In this document: one piece after another, positions 11,090 through 22,370 of the stretch
Layout: every line of letters starts with the position of its first letter
Numbering within the stretch: position 1 is the stretch's first letter
From: Artocarpus heterophyllus
Taxonomy: Eukaryota > Streptophyta > Magnoliopsida > Rosales > Moraceae
Reading direction: 5' to 3'
Length of the DNA stretch: 64,000 nucleotides
NCBI GenBank assembly: GCA_025403435.1
Contig: CM046345.1
Location: 1,736,001-1,800,000 of the forward strand
Position numbers and translations under genes: made by a program
The notes under the pieces: model-generated
The model's database searches: none
What the model saw: the letters and a program-made list of their open reading frames with translations, nothing else
Told to the model about the DNA's origin: nothing

Positions 11090-11560
11090 TTTTCTTTCCT
11101 TCTGTCTTTCTTTTAGGGCGTCGCATCAGAGGAATATTTGAAGGGTGGCATGGTCTCCGGACTCCTGGCCCCATAGAAGGGCTCTTGGGTGACATGTTTT
11201 GCGAGATCTCGATGACATACTTTTGGCTGCCGCTTTTGGCCTTCTTTGTGTGCCGGCAGACCCAAACCTCTTGGAGGTTGGCTGTGTGGTGGTTGGAGAG
11301 GGCGGAGTGGGAGCAGTGGTGGGTGGTTTCCATGCGTTGAAGGTTTGGTTCCTTTTTGGTGTCTCTTTGGCTAGTGGGCAGTGAAGCAACTTCCTAGCTT
11401 AACCTCGGCGGCAGTTGGCTTGCCGGCTGAGATTCAATCATTGTCTCCAGGGCTTTGCCCTTGTGTTTTATTTTATGTGTTTGTTAAATAAGGCCGGTGA
11501 TGCTTTTGTCATTTAGTTTATTTTGTTGTAATAATAGACATTGGTTTCTTGTCTTTTTTT
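11090..11560. other. GC-richer block of unknown origin, possible retroposon 3' end
   Basis: About 450 bp stands out from its surroundings in GC content and has a gene-like composition, but no frame gives a protein I recognise and no splice pattern is clear. It ends in a T-rich segment (TTTTGTTGTAATAATAGAC near 11520) of the kind seen at plant LINE 3' ends. This is a weak resemblance only. Confidence 0.3.
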
Positions 11561-13771
11561 TTGGTCAACTTAAGCTTATTCTAATGTTCAGTTCGAGATC
11601 AACTTTATGTGCTGTCTTTATTAAACTATTTTTAAAGAAGATTCCTTAATTATTTTACTAGTTAATTATAAGGGCGCATTTGAATTATGTCCAGATGAAT
11701 AATGTTATTACCTTTGAAATATTATATGTTACTATTATAACCATGGAAAACTCGATCTACGTTTGTTCTTTCTGTAATTTCCTCCAAACTATTACTAAAG
11801 AACAACCTTTTGTCAAAACATGTTGTTTCACCCAAAACGACTCTAAATTAAAATGATGTGTTTGTCGAAAAGAATGTCGTTTCATAGTATGGTGAACAGT
11901 CTCCAAGGAAAACCACACGTTCCTTTTTGTTGATTGATAAACCACAGCCTGACCTTTGGCATTTGTGGAGATCTAAAAATTGGACAAGAGTCAAAGTGTG
12001 GAGATCTAAAAATTTAAGAAAGTAAAGTAGTAATTTTTAAAATTCAAGGAGCAAAATAAAAGAGACCTCAAAATTGAAAGACTATTAATGTCAACAATCG
12101 TTTTGATGAAATATGCTTTAAAAGGACCATAGGTTGTCTCTTTAAAATTTTATATTTGTTGGTGTTTGATTTGTGTAGACTCCATCCGGATAGGACTACC
12201 TATCACCATACGTAATAAACTTGCGTTTCAAGCAAGGAAAGAAACTTAAAAAGGTTATGGCGTTGGGAATACATTAACAATGCATTGATTTCCTTCCTAC
12301 TAGATAGTCACATATAGGACATCAAAATAGTAGTTGGATAGGTACCAATTAATTATAGTAAGCAGTTAAATAAGAAGGTGGAAAATACCTGAAAATCTCA
12401 TGCATGGACAAATAAAATAAACAAGAGAATTCCCTCCCAAAACAACAAGTTTTCCTTTGCAGCAGATATATTATTATGTTTTCTATACACTGCAAGAATT
12501 TTTTACCAATTCCTTAAAAAAAAAAAAAAAGAGCAAATCTCACAAACGTTCTATGGCCAAGGGTAAAAGTTATAAAAATCTCTTCATTATGAAGGGGGGG
12601 AAAAATACATAATTTGGGATATACTTGAGAGTATGGCAAACATTATAGCCCAGCTGGAGTTTCAACTCCTTCCAAAAAAAAGGAAAATTGGGTTTAAAAA
12701 AACACAAAAGTGGGCATTGGCCTTCTCTAAATATGAGACTATAAATAGTAACCAAAAAAAAAAAAGCTGTTCATGTTAAATTAGAAGAAACCCAAAGTGG
12801 GTCCCACGACAGAGCACAGATAGCCAATGCTCTATAAATATGGGAGAAAAAAAAAATGCAGTCTTCACTTCTAGAACGGCAAAATAACTCAAAATAGCTC
12901 AGTGGCCCCCCTCTAAATTTGGCTGTACTGGATTTACCGTATGTGGCAATGATAATGAGCTTACCATATTTGCAGCAAATAAAAGTAACGGCCAAAATAG
13001 TAAACTAGTAAATTGCACTCTACCCCCTTAAACTATACTGGCTTTGGCACTTCATACCCTATACAAGTTATCTTGGCATGTTGCCCGTCTATATTTTGCA
13101 CCCTTTTGCAACATGTGTGAACCATTAACTTCATAAAATTGAAGGCATTTCAATATTTCATGCTCTCTTAAAGACTTAAAATCTCCATTCTTGGAGTAAA
13201 GAAGTTTTGCGATTTGCATTTAAATTTCATTTGTTTCTTTAAAAAAAAGGCTTCTTTTCCAACACTATTATGCTGTGACAAAAGGCGACAATAATTTGTT
13301 CGCACAATGCAAAGAAAAGAAACATGAAAATAATTACATAAAAGTCAACAATTTCAATCAAGGCGTCAAAATACTCCAAAAGAGGGGCTTCATCATATGT
13401 CAACTTTACCATGACAAATTTCACACAGCTGCTTACATAACAAACTCCCTAAAAAAATTAATGACTGTCAAAAATGGTTCATGTGGCAAAAGAATAAAAA
13501 ATATAAAGAGAAAACAAGATAAGGGGTAAAGTGAAAAGAATGACCATTATTGAGGGAGTTAAGTGCAATTTGCTCTAATAAGAAGGAGGTCCTTCTAAAC
13601 TACAAGGGGTGGGAACCAAAATGGGCAGAGGAACGGCAGACTTAATAAGAAAAAACAATAAATAAAGTGGCTGACAAGTGTAGCTAAAATCATTGTTTAA
13701 AATATTATAAATATGAGAATTTTATATTATAATAAAATTTTGCTTTTTTTACCGTGGACGTGAGAGATAAG
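11561..13771. other. intergenic spacer upstream of the MADS-box gene
   Basis: AT-rich, with long A runs (12517, 12755, 12850). A TATA-like CTATAAATATGG at about 12831 has no open reading frame after it. The string GTGGGTCCCA occurs at about 12798 and again near 13855, a minor duplication in the upstream region. No coding region is supported. Confidence 0.5.
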
Positions 13772-13781
13772 CATTTTTATG
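13772..13781 (+). promoter_or_regulatory. candidate CArG-type site, C(A/T)8G
   Basis: CATTTTTATG fits the C(A/T)8G form that AGL15-type MADS proteins are known to prefer over the classical CC(A/T)6GG. It lies 440 bp upstream of the start codon of an AGL15-like gene, so self-binding is possible. One short match in AT-rich DNA may arise by chance. Confidence 0.3.
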
Positions 13782-14220
13782 GTCCCAAACAAACAAACCA
13801 TAAGAGTTTTGTAAGCACAAACAGACAAAACAAGAGCAACAAAAAAAGTAAAAAGTGGGTCCCATTAAAGGGACCTATTAACAACAAAGTAGTCTAAATG
13901 TGGCAAAAAAGAGTCATGCAGACAAACTCTAAATAGCATACAGAACCATGCAAAAGCTTTGCCGTTTTCCGAGCTCCCTCGCCATTTGGGGTAAAAAACG
14001 CCTCTTTATCTTCCCTCCTCTCTCTCTATATTTGGCAACTCCTTCTCGTTTTCCAACTTTAGCAGCAGCATTTAGAGAGAGATAGAGATAGAGATAGAGA
14101 GAAACCCATTAAGGGCTAGAGAGAGAAACTTAAGAAAACAGAAAGCACTCACAAAGAAGAAGACAAGTTTTTTTTAATCAATTTGGCATCTGGGTTTTGA
14201 AGGATTTTGAGAAATCTGAA

Positions 14221-17200
14221 ATGGGTCGAGGGAAGATTGAGATCAAGAGGATTGAGAATGCTAATAGCAGACAAGTAACATTTTCGAAGAGAAGAAGTGG
14301 GCTTCTCAAAAAGGCTCAAGAACTTGCCATTCTTTGTGATGCAGAAGTTGCTGTTATAATCTTCTCCAACACTGGGAAGCTTTTTGAGTTCTCCAGTTGT
14401 GGGTAATAATAATTGCTTTGAAAAAAAAAAACTTCTTTTTTCTCTGCTATTATGGAAAAGGTTTGCATTTTTATAATTTTTGCATGTGTGTTTTTTACAA
14501 GCTCTACTCCAAACTTTTGTCCTTGACGAGATTTTTTTTTTTTAATTGTCTGTTTGAATGGACTTGAAGATGACTTCAGGGTTGTTTCTATTTTTCCCTT
14601 GTTACCCTTTTTTTTTTTTTTTTCTTTTTGGTCTCAACAAAATTAGTTTTTAACTTTTTTGATGGTCTTTTCAGCTATGGATTTATCTGGGTTTTATTAG
14701 TTTTTGTTTTATTCCTCTGTTTTCCCTGTATTTATTTTTCATTTCTTTTTATTAGACATGCTGATGAAGTTTCATTTTGTTGAGGATTTGTACCATTTAC
14801 TATACATTATACACTAATGCAGAGAAGGTCTATTTTATAATCAGATATGACTAATATTTCATTCATTTTCTGATGTTTCACTAGTCTTTTTTTTTAATGA
14901 CCTGAAATCATATGAGAAAAAGAGGTTACACTTTTACTGTAAAACATTATGTACTTATGTTCATTTTGCTTTTTTTTACAGTATGAACAGAACAATCTCA
15001 AGGTACAATAAGTGTGTAGATTGTCCTGATGCTCCAATTGTATTGAAAGCAGAGGTATTCTTTGTCATATGTCACATATTTTTGTCATTTATTTTTATCT
15101 TTTTTTAACAAATAAAAATAAAAATTCTTGCGCCAATTAGTTTTTAATATTCTTGATTCTTGTTGGATAAAAGTTCCCACTTTTTGTTTGATAAAGGTAA
15201 CTAATGTTAAATGAGGTAAGGACGCAGGTCGTTTTTTGACTTTAGAATCTGCATAAATACATACCGATTAATTCGTCTAACTCATGAAAGTTAATAGAAC
15301 TTGTTTACTCTTCTGAGTATTGAATTCCTTTTGAGAGAGGAATTCTTTGAGATTTTTATTATTTTAAATACTTTGCTACTTCCCAATGACAAAACAGGCA
15401 TAAATGTCTTTTACTATTTATTTAGCTGTTGTACTAAACAGAAGAATTGCAAAACCTAATCGCCACAAAAAGTGGAAAAGAATTCAAGACATTTCTAGAT
15501 TCTTATGAACTGTACTATATTATAAAAGTGCATATTTTACTCTTCTTGTTATAATGAAGTCTTTTGCTCAAAACAAGCACTTTACTTGTGGACTTGTTTT
15601 TATTAGACTCTTGAAAATTCTCTTTCTGCCTTAGTTGTTGCATGAATTCTTCTCATTTTATTAGCATCAGTGTCACATTTTACAGCTTTTTACGTGCTAT
15701 TTTTTTATGTTCTAAACTACACGTTTCAGAAGCAAGATTCCAAGGAGGTAGATGTTCTAAAAGACGAAATTGCAAAGCTACAAAAGAAACAACTGTATGT
15801 ATTCTTTTCAAGTTTTGGAACTTCAAATTTTTTGTGATTCTGCCAAGTCTCAAAAAAGTGGGAAATGTTCAATGTTCTGGCTCTCTCAGCCGTCTATTGG
15901 GAAAGGATCTTGGAGGGTTGAGCTTGAAAGAATTGCAACACCTAGAAGAGCAAGTAAATGAAGGGCTATCGTCGGTTAAGGAGAGAAAGGTTCCACAGAT
16001 GTCTCCCCTTTTTTATTTTTTCCGTTAAGATTTACCATTAGGAATATCAGGTTGGTTTTCAGATGATTATCACAGTTTAAAAGGCCTTATTAGTGGTTCG
16101 TGCCATTTCAGGAGCAATTGCTGATGGAGCAACTAGAGCAATCGAGAATACAGGTATGTGGAAGCCATCCAAATCTTGCCAATCTCACCAATTCAACTGA
16201 AAACTACCAAGTGTGTGTATATATATATATATCCATATTGATGTTAAATACTTATAGTAATGATTTTTTCAAGCAAAAGAAACAAAAGAAGTGAGATTGA
16301 TAGTCTTATTCAATTCGTAGAGAGTGAATTCTATTTTATGTTCTGCTCACACAATGAAATTTAAGTTCTCATATCGGATTGAAAAAGATTCCTTTTCTTT
16401 TCTTCTCTTTAATGCTCAATGCTAATTAATTTTTGAAGTAAGAATGTTAATAGTGATGATTTCTCCCCATGTAAACCCTTGAATTGTTCTGGGGTTTGTC
16501 TGGCTTAATGGTAAAACAAAAAGTTGCACATCATTTTTTGTTACAAAACAAGCAAGTGAAGTAATATGAGAGTAACCATGATTATCTTTTTTTTTGGTTT
16601 CAGGAACAGCGTGCTATACTCGAGAATGAAACATTGCGTAGACAGGTATATTTTGTGTTTGCTGCAGAATTGGGTTTCTGATATCATCCTAACTTCGAGT
16701 ATCTATCTGATGCATACATATTTCTTACTCTTGTGATTTTTAGATTGAGGAGCTTCGGCGTTTATTTCCTCACACCGAATGCACAGTTCCATCCTATCTT
16801 GAATACTATCCCATAGAAAAGAAAAATGCCATTTCAAACCACTATGTCATTGGCCAAGATGTGGCCTCCACTTTTGCTGTTGAGAAAGGAGATTCTGACA
16901 CCACTTTGCATTTAGGGTAATATTCTTTTCTGATATATCATATTCAAGCCTTCACCGAATTGCAACCATTTTGCCCTGTCTATTACTTCTTGTACTTCTG
17001 TGAGCTTTTTAAGCATCTTTGTCTACTAAACTTCTGGCATTTTGGGCTGCTATTAATTTCTTCTACTTGATCGTGATCGAGTATTTTTCTACTAAACTTG
17101 CCACATTTTCTGCTTCCAATTAGTTCTTGTACTTTTCTCTGCCAAAATTCAAGCATTTTAAGCAGCTACTTTAGCTCTTTACTCCTACAAAATACAAGTA

Positions 17201-17340
17201 CGTCTCTCTACTAAACTTTGGGTTCTATCACATATACTCTTTTTTTTTTCAGGCTTTCTAACGACGGTTATCGGAAGGTGAAGGAGCCTGAGCAAGAGAT
17301 GCAATCCAATGACTCAATAAGTCAAATGAGCATACTTTGA
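14221..17340 (+). CDS. AGL15-like: AGL15-like MIKC-type MADS-box transcription factor
   Basis: Eight exons join in frame to 254 residues: 14221-14402, 14982-15054, 15730-15794, 15890-15989, 16112-16153, 16604-16645, 16744-16916 and 17253-17340. The start is the ATG of [20 protein letters not shown]; upstream codons in that frame have no ATG. Residues 1-60 are the MADS domain, which binds CArG boxes as a dimer. The K domain includes [17 protein letters not shown] and [20 protein letters not shown], which would form coiled coils for dimerisation. Near the C-terminus TTLHLGL gives the LxLxL motif that AGL15 uses for repression through corepressors. The MADS domain, K domain and tail together match the AGL15/AGL18 clade, which supports embryo identity and delays flowering in Arabidopsis. 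The exon pattern is complete, and the 5' leader has GAGATA repeats (14075-14103). It converges with the BYPASS1-like gene 0.7 kb downstream. Confidence 0.93.
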
Positions 17341-18022
17341 TTGATCTCCTTATTTATATATCGGCAGAACTGAAATGAATCAGACCATTTGTCTAGTTTG
17401 GCAATTTTTGTTCTGAGTTTAGACAGGAGTTTCTTAATTTAAGCTGGTTCTGGTAGTTGTAGTACAAAATGTTGTAGTTAATGACAACATCTTATTGAAG
17501 CAATTGGCTACTATGGAAATGCAAACTTTTGGCTTTTTCTCTTTAAGTTTGGCATCTATCTCAATTCTCCAAAAAAAAAAAAAAAAAAAGATTTCTTCTT
17601 CTTCTTTTTTTTTTTTTTTTTTTTTTTGCAAGTTCATCACTTTAATTGTCTCATGGTTATTTGGGATACAATTTATCTTGAATACAGGGTTGAATTCATT
17701 ATTTTCTCAATTTTTACTCTAGGTCCTGCATTCCCCACACAAAAAAGAGAAGAAAAAGGGTAAAAGAAAATGCCTCATTACGAGTCAATGTGAATTTCTT
17801 TTTTTTTTTTTTTAAAAGAATGTTTTCAAATCTCTGTCTTTCCTGCTCAAAGAGTGGATGAAAAACCAAGAACCAACCAGCTTGATAAAATGAACAATTG
17901 AATCTTGTATTTCTCTAAATGCATTGAATTTTTGAAAATTTACATTACATTACACAATCAAAATGGGATTAAAAAAAAAGAGAGAACATCTTTAATACAG
18001 AAGTCTTAATCAAACAAAGCTA
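17341..18022. other. convergent intergenic spacer
   Basis: It holds the 3' flanks of the MADS-box gene and of the facing BYPASS1-like gene. An A-run followed by (TTC)n and a long T-run (17571-17627) could pair as a hairpin in RNA from either strand. No gene is seen. Confidence 0.5.
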
Positions 18023-18985
18023 TTATATACAAGTGGGTGGTGACATTTTTCTCTGTTGAAAGCCATGGAGCACCTGATTTCTCCTTCTCAAAACCTCATG
18101 GAAGAGACCATCCACCTCATTCCCAAAGCCTTCTAGAACCTTCTCAAGCATCTCCAATCTCCTCCTCAGTTCCTCAGATAATTCACCACTGCTTTTCCCA
18201 TTTGCAACTACTGCATCCACAAGACATGCCACTGAGTCATTCACCTCTTTCACTTCCTTAAGCTCACCACTTTTCTTCTCAACTATTGCTTCAAAAACAC
18301 TTGAATCCAAAATCCCAAATTTCTTCATCTCAAAGCATGCCTTGGAATTATCACCCGAACCCAAACAAGACAACACAACCCCACATACCCAAAATCCCAA
18401 ACTCTCCACAACCATCAAAGCTTTTTGAATTACCTCTTCTTTGCTAGAGCAAGACCCTTTTTCTTTCTCCTCTCTATCTCTCTCTTTCTCTTTCTCTCTC
18501 CTCAAACATTCCTTGTTTAAGCTCCCTTGCTGAATTGGCTTGAGATGTTTCAAGGCCAAAGTAGGAGATTTCTCCTCCAAGCTCAAGGCAAAAGAGAGTG
18601 AAATCTTGGATTGGCCAAGGTGAGAAATAGAGGAGGTAATGGAGTTGAAAAGCTCAAGCAAGTTTAAGTTGTAGTTGAGATATTCCTCCACAGAAGAAGC
18701 TCCCCACTTGCTCAAAGGATGGTCTATGGCCACAACAAGCTCAGCAAAGGCCTTGTTGGTGATGGGGATGAGCTCAAAACACTGCTGAATCCATGAAAAC
18801 GACATCATTTCTGATCTGGGTTTTGAGCTCAAAGATGAAAACTTGCTCAAACAATCTGAGACATCAGAGAGAAAAACCTCAAAAGAAGCTGATAAAGAAG
18901 ACTCTGATGATTGGCTTTGATGATGATGATGGAAATTTTCTAGCTTGGAATAGAGCTTGTTGATCTTAGCTACCAAGACTACCAT
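18023..18985 (-). CDS. BYPASS1-related protein (BPS1-like)
   Basis: An intronless frame of 320 residues starts MVVLVAKINKLYSKLENF at 18985 and stops at 18023. The family (PF05633-type, BYPASS1-related) is plant-specific; Arabidopsis BPS1 prevents synthesis of a root-derived mobile signal that arrests shoot growth. Supporting features are an N-terminal helix, SFSWIQQCFELIP, the middle segment SSVEEYLNYNLNLLELFNSI, and the C-terminal coiled coil ELRRRLEMLEKVLEGFGNEV followed by DGLFHEVLRRRNQVLHGF. A charged low-complexity linker of K, E and R lies near residues 165-185. The frame stays open for 81 more codons upstream, but without an ATG and across a TATA box, so 18985 is the start. The exact subfamily member and its role are not certain. 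Confidence 0.82.
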   Translation of the reverse strand: MVVLVAKINKLYSKLENFHHHHQSQSSESSLSASFEVFLSDVSDCLSKFSSLSSKPRSEMMSFSWIQQCFELIPITNKAFAELVVAIDHPLSKWGASSVEEYLNYNLNLLELFNSITSSISHLGQSKISLSFALSLEEKSPTLALKHLKPIQQGSLNKECLRREKEKERDREEKEKGSCSSKEEVIQKALMVVESLGFWVCGVVLSCLGSGDNSKACFEMKKFGILDSSVFEAIVEKKSGELKEVKEVNDSVACLVDAVVANGKSSGELSEELRRRLEMLEKVLEGFGNEVDGLFHEVLRRRNQVLHGFQQRKMSPPTCI

Positions 18986-19095
18986 TTCAACGGAAAATGC
19001 TCTTTTTCTTTCTCTCACTCTCTCTAAGAAAAAGTTTGCTCTTTTTTTGGTTGGTGAGTGAAATGTGAATTTTGGGATGTTTCTTGTAGTTTTTT

Positions 19096-19105
19096 TATAT
19101 ATAAA
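19096..19105 (-). promoter_or_regulatory. TATA box of the BYPASS1-like gene
   Basis: The minus strand reads TTTATATATAAAAAA, about 110 nt upstream of the start codon at 18985. This predicts a leader of roughly 80 nt and argues against translation from further upstream. Confidence 0.6.
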
Positions 19106-19509
19106 GTTTTTGGCTTTAGGGAAGCTCCAAGGAGATTGCTTTATGTCTGAGATTTCAACAAAGACGCGGGCCCATTGGCTGTTGGTATACAAAAGAAGGC
19201 CGCGTAGGAAGTTTTCAAAACCCCTCACGCATTAATGTAATCTTATTGGGGTCTTTGGTCAAACATTCTTATCATTTTGTACACTTTTCTCTTCTTCTTA
19301 TTTTTTATTTTATATTTATTTTTAAAGAACCATACACGCTTCCAAGCAACTTGTCCACTAGCTAGGGATCTCGTGGTGCAAGGTGTTGATGGAAGGGACA
19401 AAAGTTGAAAAAAAAAAAAAAAAAGGTTTCCTTCTTCGCGTAATTCTTTTTCCTTTGAATTATTGCTAAATGCCCTCTTCGTGTTTCTTGGGGAGCAGGA
19501 ACAAGTCAT

Positions 19510-19977
19510 TTACCAACCCGTGAAATAAAAGCAATCTTATTTAAGACTTTGTATATATAACTCATATAAAATTTAGTCTAAATAATGTATTATATATTAA
19601 ATTAAAACTTACAATTTTATGAGCAATTTGATAATAGTTTTATAAGAATGAAAATAATTTTTTTGAAATAAATATTAAATTTTTAGAAGAGAGTGCCCAA
19701 TAAAATACTATTCATAGCAAACTAATACTATGAATAAAAAAATAAATAAAAGTGTGTTTCTTTTTTCTTTTTTTAGAATCAATAGTGGTTTTAAAGCATA
19801 ACATTATTTTATTTTTTTTAAACTGTAGCCAGTCATGCCTGCGTTATTGCTTATGCTGTGTCGTCCTAAGCAGAAACATTGGACGGCTATACGGTTAGCC
19901 GTACCGATTGATTTTAGTCAAAATCTCACTTCAGTGTGCTTCAACTGGTTTTACACAAAAATAAAATACTCAGTTTA
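19510..19977. other. AT-rich spacer
   Basis: No open frame or repeat partner was recognised between the BYPASS1-like promoter and the small inverted-repeat element at 19982. Confidence 0.5.
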
Positions 19978-19981
19978 TTAA

Positions 19982-20111
19982 GGGCTTGTTTCGTTTGAGT
20001 ATTTGAATAAAATATTTAAATGAAGATTTAAATTTTTATGAGAAAAAATACTGTAGCAAAATAATTCAAACCGTGATTTAAGTATCTAAAATATTCCAAC
20101 CAAACAAGCCC
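19982..20111. mobile_element. 130-bp MITE with GGGCTTGTTT inverted ends and TTAA flanks
   Basis: The left end GGGCTTGTTTCGTTTGAGTA is mirrored by a right end ending CCAACCAAACAAGCCC. Both sides are flanked by TTAA (19978-19981 and 20112-20115). Size, AT-rich core and inverted ends identify a miniature inverted-repeat transposable element. The superfamily is not certain: the end sequence resembles PIF/Harbinger MITEs, but a TTAA duplication is not typical of them. Confidence 0.75.
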
Positions 20112-20734
20112 TTAACGTATTTGAATCTGGCTATATGTAGTTGTCATTGTTTGTCCTATTTGATCATAAAATATTGATTAACAACCCTTGAGCAAAAATC
20201 CAACCCTCTAATTTTTGGTCTCTAATCCAGTGCCAAGTTGATATCCCAATGCCCAATTTTTAACATCCAAAAACGACTCTATAATCTAATGTATTGTTAT
20301 TTTTCGTGCTAAATACAATAATGGTCAGCATGACTCCCTGGGTTCCTAGAGCTCTGTGCCTTGCAAACTTACTATGAGAATAACAAGATATTTGAAAAGT
20401 GTGATTAAAATTAATTTAGTTAAAAATATTGTAGTATAGAGAGTTTTAAACTGTAGTATTTTTTTTTTGTATTTTATTAGTAGCTGTTGGGAGTTTTACA
20501 TTAATTAGTTCTAATCGAAAACCAAACACTCTGTAAATAGCAATTAACAATATAATACTTCTTGTCGAGTGGGTAATTAACGAGCTTAAGTAGTTGGATA
20601 CGTGAGTATGCAAATGTGTAATCTAGGATTCAAATTTTGATGTTTTCATTTTTCCTTAATATAATGGGACTCAGTTCATAAACCCCACACCATTTTCTTA
20701 AATGTGCAAATTAACAATATTTTATGCTAACTTT

Positions 20735-20885
20735 TGTTAGATTAAAATATAATAAGGATGTTTGCTAAGCTCTTATATGTTACAATGCAAAACAAAAATA
20801 TATTATAATATAAAGCTTCTATATGTGTTTATTGTTAGTTTTAATTCACGGTTTTAACTACATTCTTAAACGCCCTCGAATTATT
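20735..20885. repeat. degenerate MITE-like repeat
   Basis: It contains the AAGCTCTTATATGTTACAAT core shared with copies near 21075-21245, 32895-33045 and 61368-61510, and ends in GTTT-rich sequence (GGATGTTTGC left, AAACGCCC right). This fits an old hAT-like MITE family. Borders are approximate. Confidence 0.4.
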
Positions 20886-21074
20886 GGAATCAAACATGTA
20901 TGTCACATAACTTCATAGCTCGTTAGCACTATAATAGCGTAAGCAAAACTGCTCTTAAGCTTCAGGTATTGGCATTTTTCTTGTGAAAACTAGACTAGAC
21001 ATGACATAATATGCTCACACGTTTGCTCTCCAACTTGGATATGATGACAAAGATTGTGGACAAATACCGTGGTT

Positions 21075-21245
21075 GATCAGGTAGGGTGTTTCACAGGTTG
21101 ATTAAAGCCATTGGTTAGAACTGTTTTTATTGTAACATATAAGAGCTTTGTATTGTAGCGATTTTTTATTGTTACTGTAGTATGTGAGAGCTTTACACTG
21201 TTTATAACTGATAAAGTGGTATAGACCACTATCCACCAAACACAA
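21075..21245. repeat. MITE-like repeat with GGGTGTTT ends
   Basis: The left side reads GGGTGTTTCACAGG and the right side ends CCACCAAACAC, partly inverted, around an AAGAGCTTTGTATTGTAGCG core of the same family as 20735-20885. Borders are approximate and no clear target duplication was found. Confidence 0.45.
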
Positions 21246-22370
21246 GATAGTAAAAAAAAACCATGACCAATATTGGACAGCTATATACATACGGCCAATT
21301 ATACCCATTGGTTCCAAGTCAATGGCTCACTTCAGTGTGTTCCACCCACGTTCATATGATATATAGTTTCCTTGGCGCATTTGAATTAGTTTTGCTACAT
21401 AAGTGTTTGTTTTAAGTTATTCAAAATTCAAATGATACTTTACAAATTTTGGTCATTCATTTCATACTACTATAAAAACCTTCTAAGACATGCTCCGAAG
21501 GGCCTAGGTATGTCTTTTAAACCGTTCAAGGTATAAAGCTTTTTCATGCTACAGTTTTTAACTTTTTTTTTTTTTTCAATTTAAGACTGTTTTGCCAAAC
21601 ACCTTAATAGATTGTAAAATTATCAAATTCCGTTAAATTTTTATATTCTTTTAATTTAATACGATTTGACGGTTTAGAACTAATGATATATTACATAATT
21701 TTTCATACCCTACACCGTAATTCTTTTTAATTACAATATATTTGGTACAGTGGTATGTGAGGGAAGCCTTTAAATTTTGGACAATCGTTAAAAATATATT
21801 ATTGCATTTTTAATATTGCAAATGTGGATCACGTGGGTGGTGGGTTGGAAGATTGTGTTGCTTGTTTAAGTAAACATTAAAATAAGTTCACATGTTCTAC
21901 AATAATGAATCTCGAACTAAAAGAGTGCAATTATACCGCCATTGTTCATAATTAATCAAACGAGCAGTGTTGGCTGCTCATAGATTTTTGTGTATATGTG
22001 GTGGGGTTAAACATAATACCATGCCTAGTGTCTAATTCTGAACCATTACAGATCATTATATCTCCATGAACTTCTGATAACGTTGTATTCTTAGGACGCA
22101 TTTATTTTGCATGAAAAGGGGAAAAGGAAAATAATGAAATATTCTTTTTTTGTTTATTATTAATGTGTTTAATTACAAAATCATTAATATGGTTTTGTGT
22201 GCCCAAAATATATGAAATGGAGATCGTGAATAATCCTTACATATATTTTTGATATTAATTGTCTATCGAAAAAAATTAAATGTCAAATTTATTTAAATAC
22301 TAGGGGGTTTTATTTTTTATTTTTTTGGTTTTTCGTCTTTGGACCAAAATTTTACTACAACGGTACAAGA

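Noticed and set aside
18986..19228. N-terminal extension of the BYPASS1-like frame by 81 codons
   Set aside because: The extension has no ATG (it starts at GTG) and crosses a TATA box; the family-like start is MVVLVAK at 18985.
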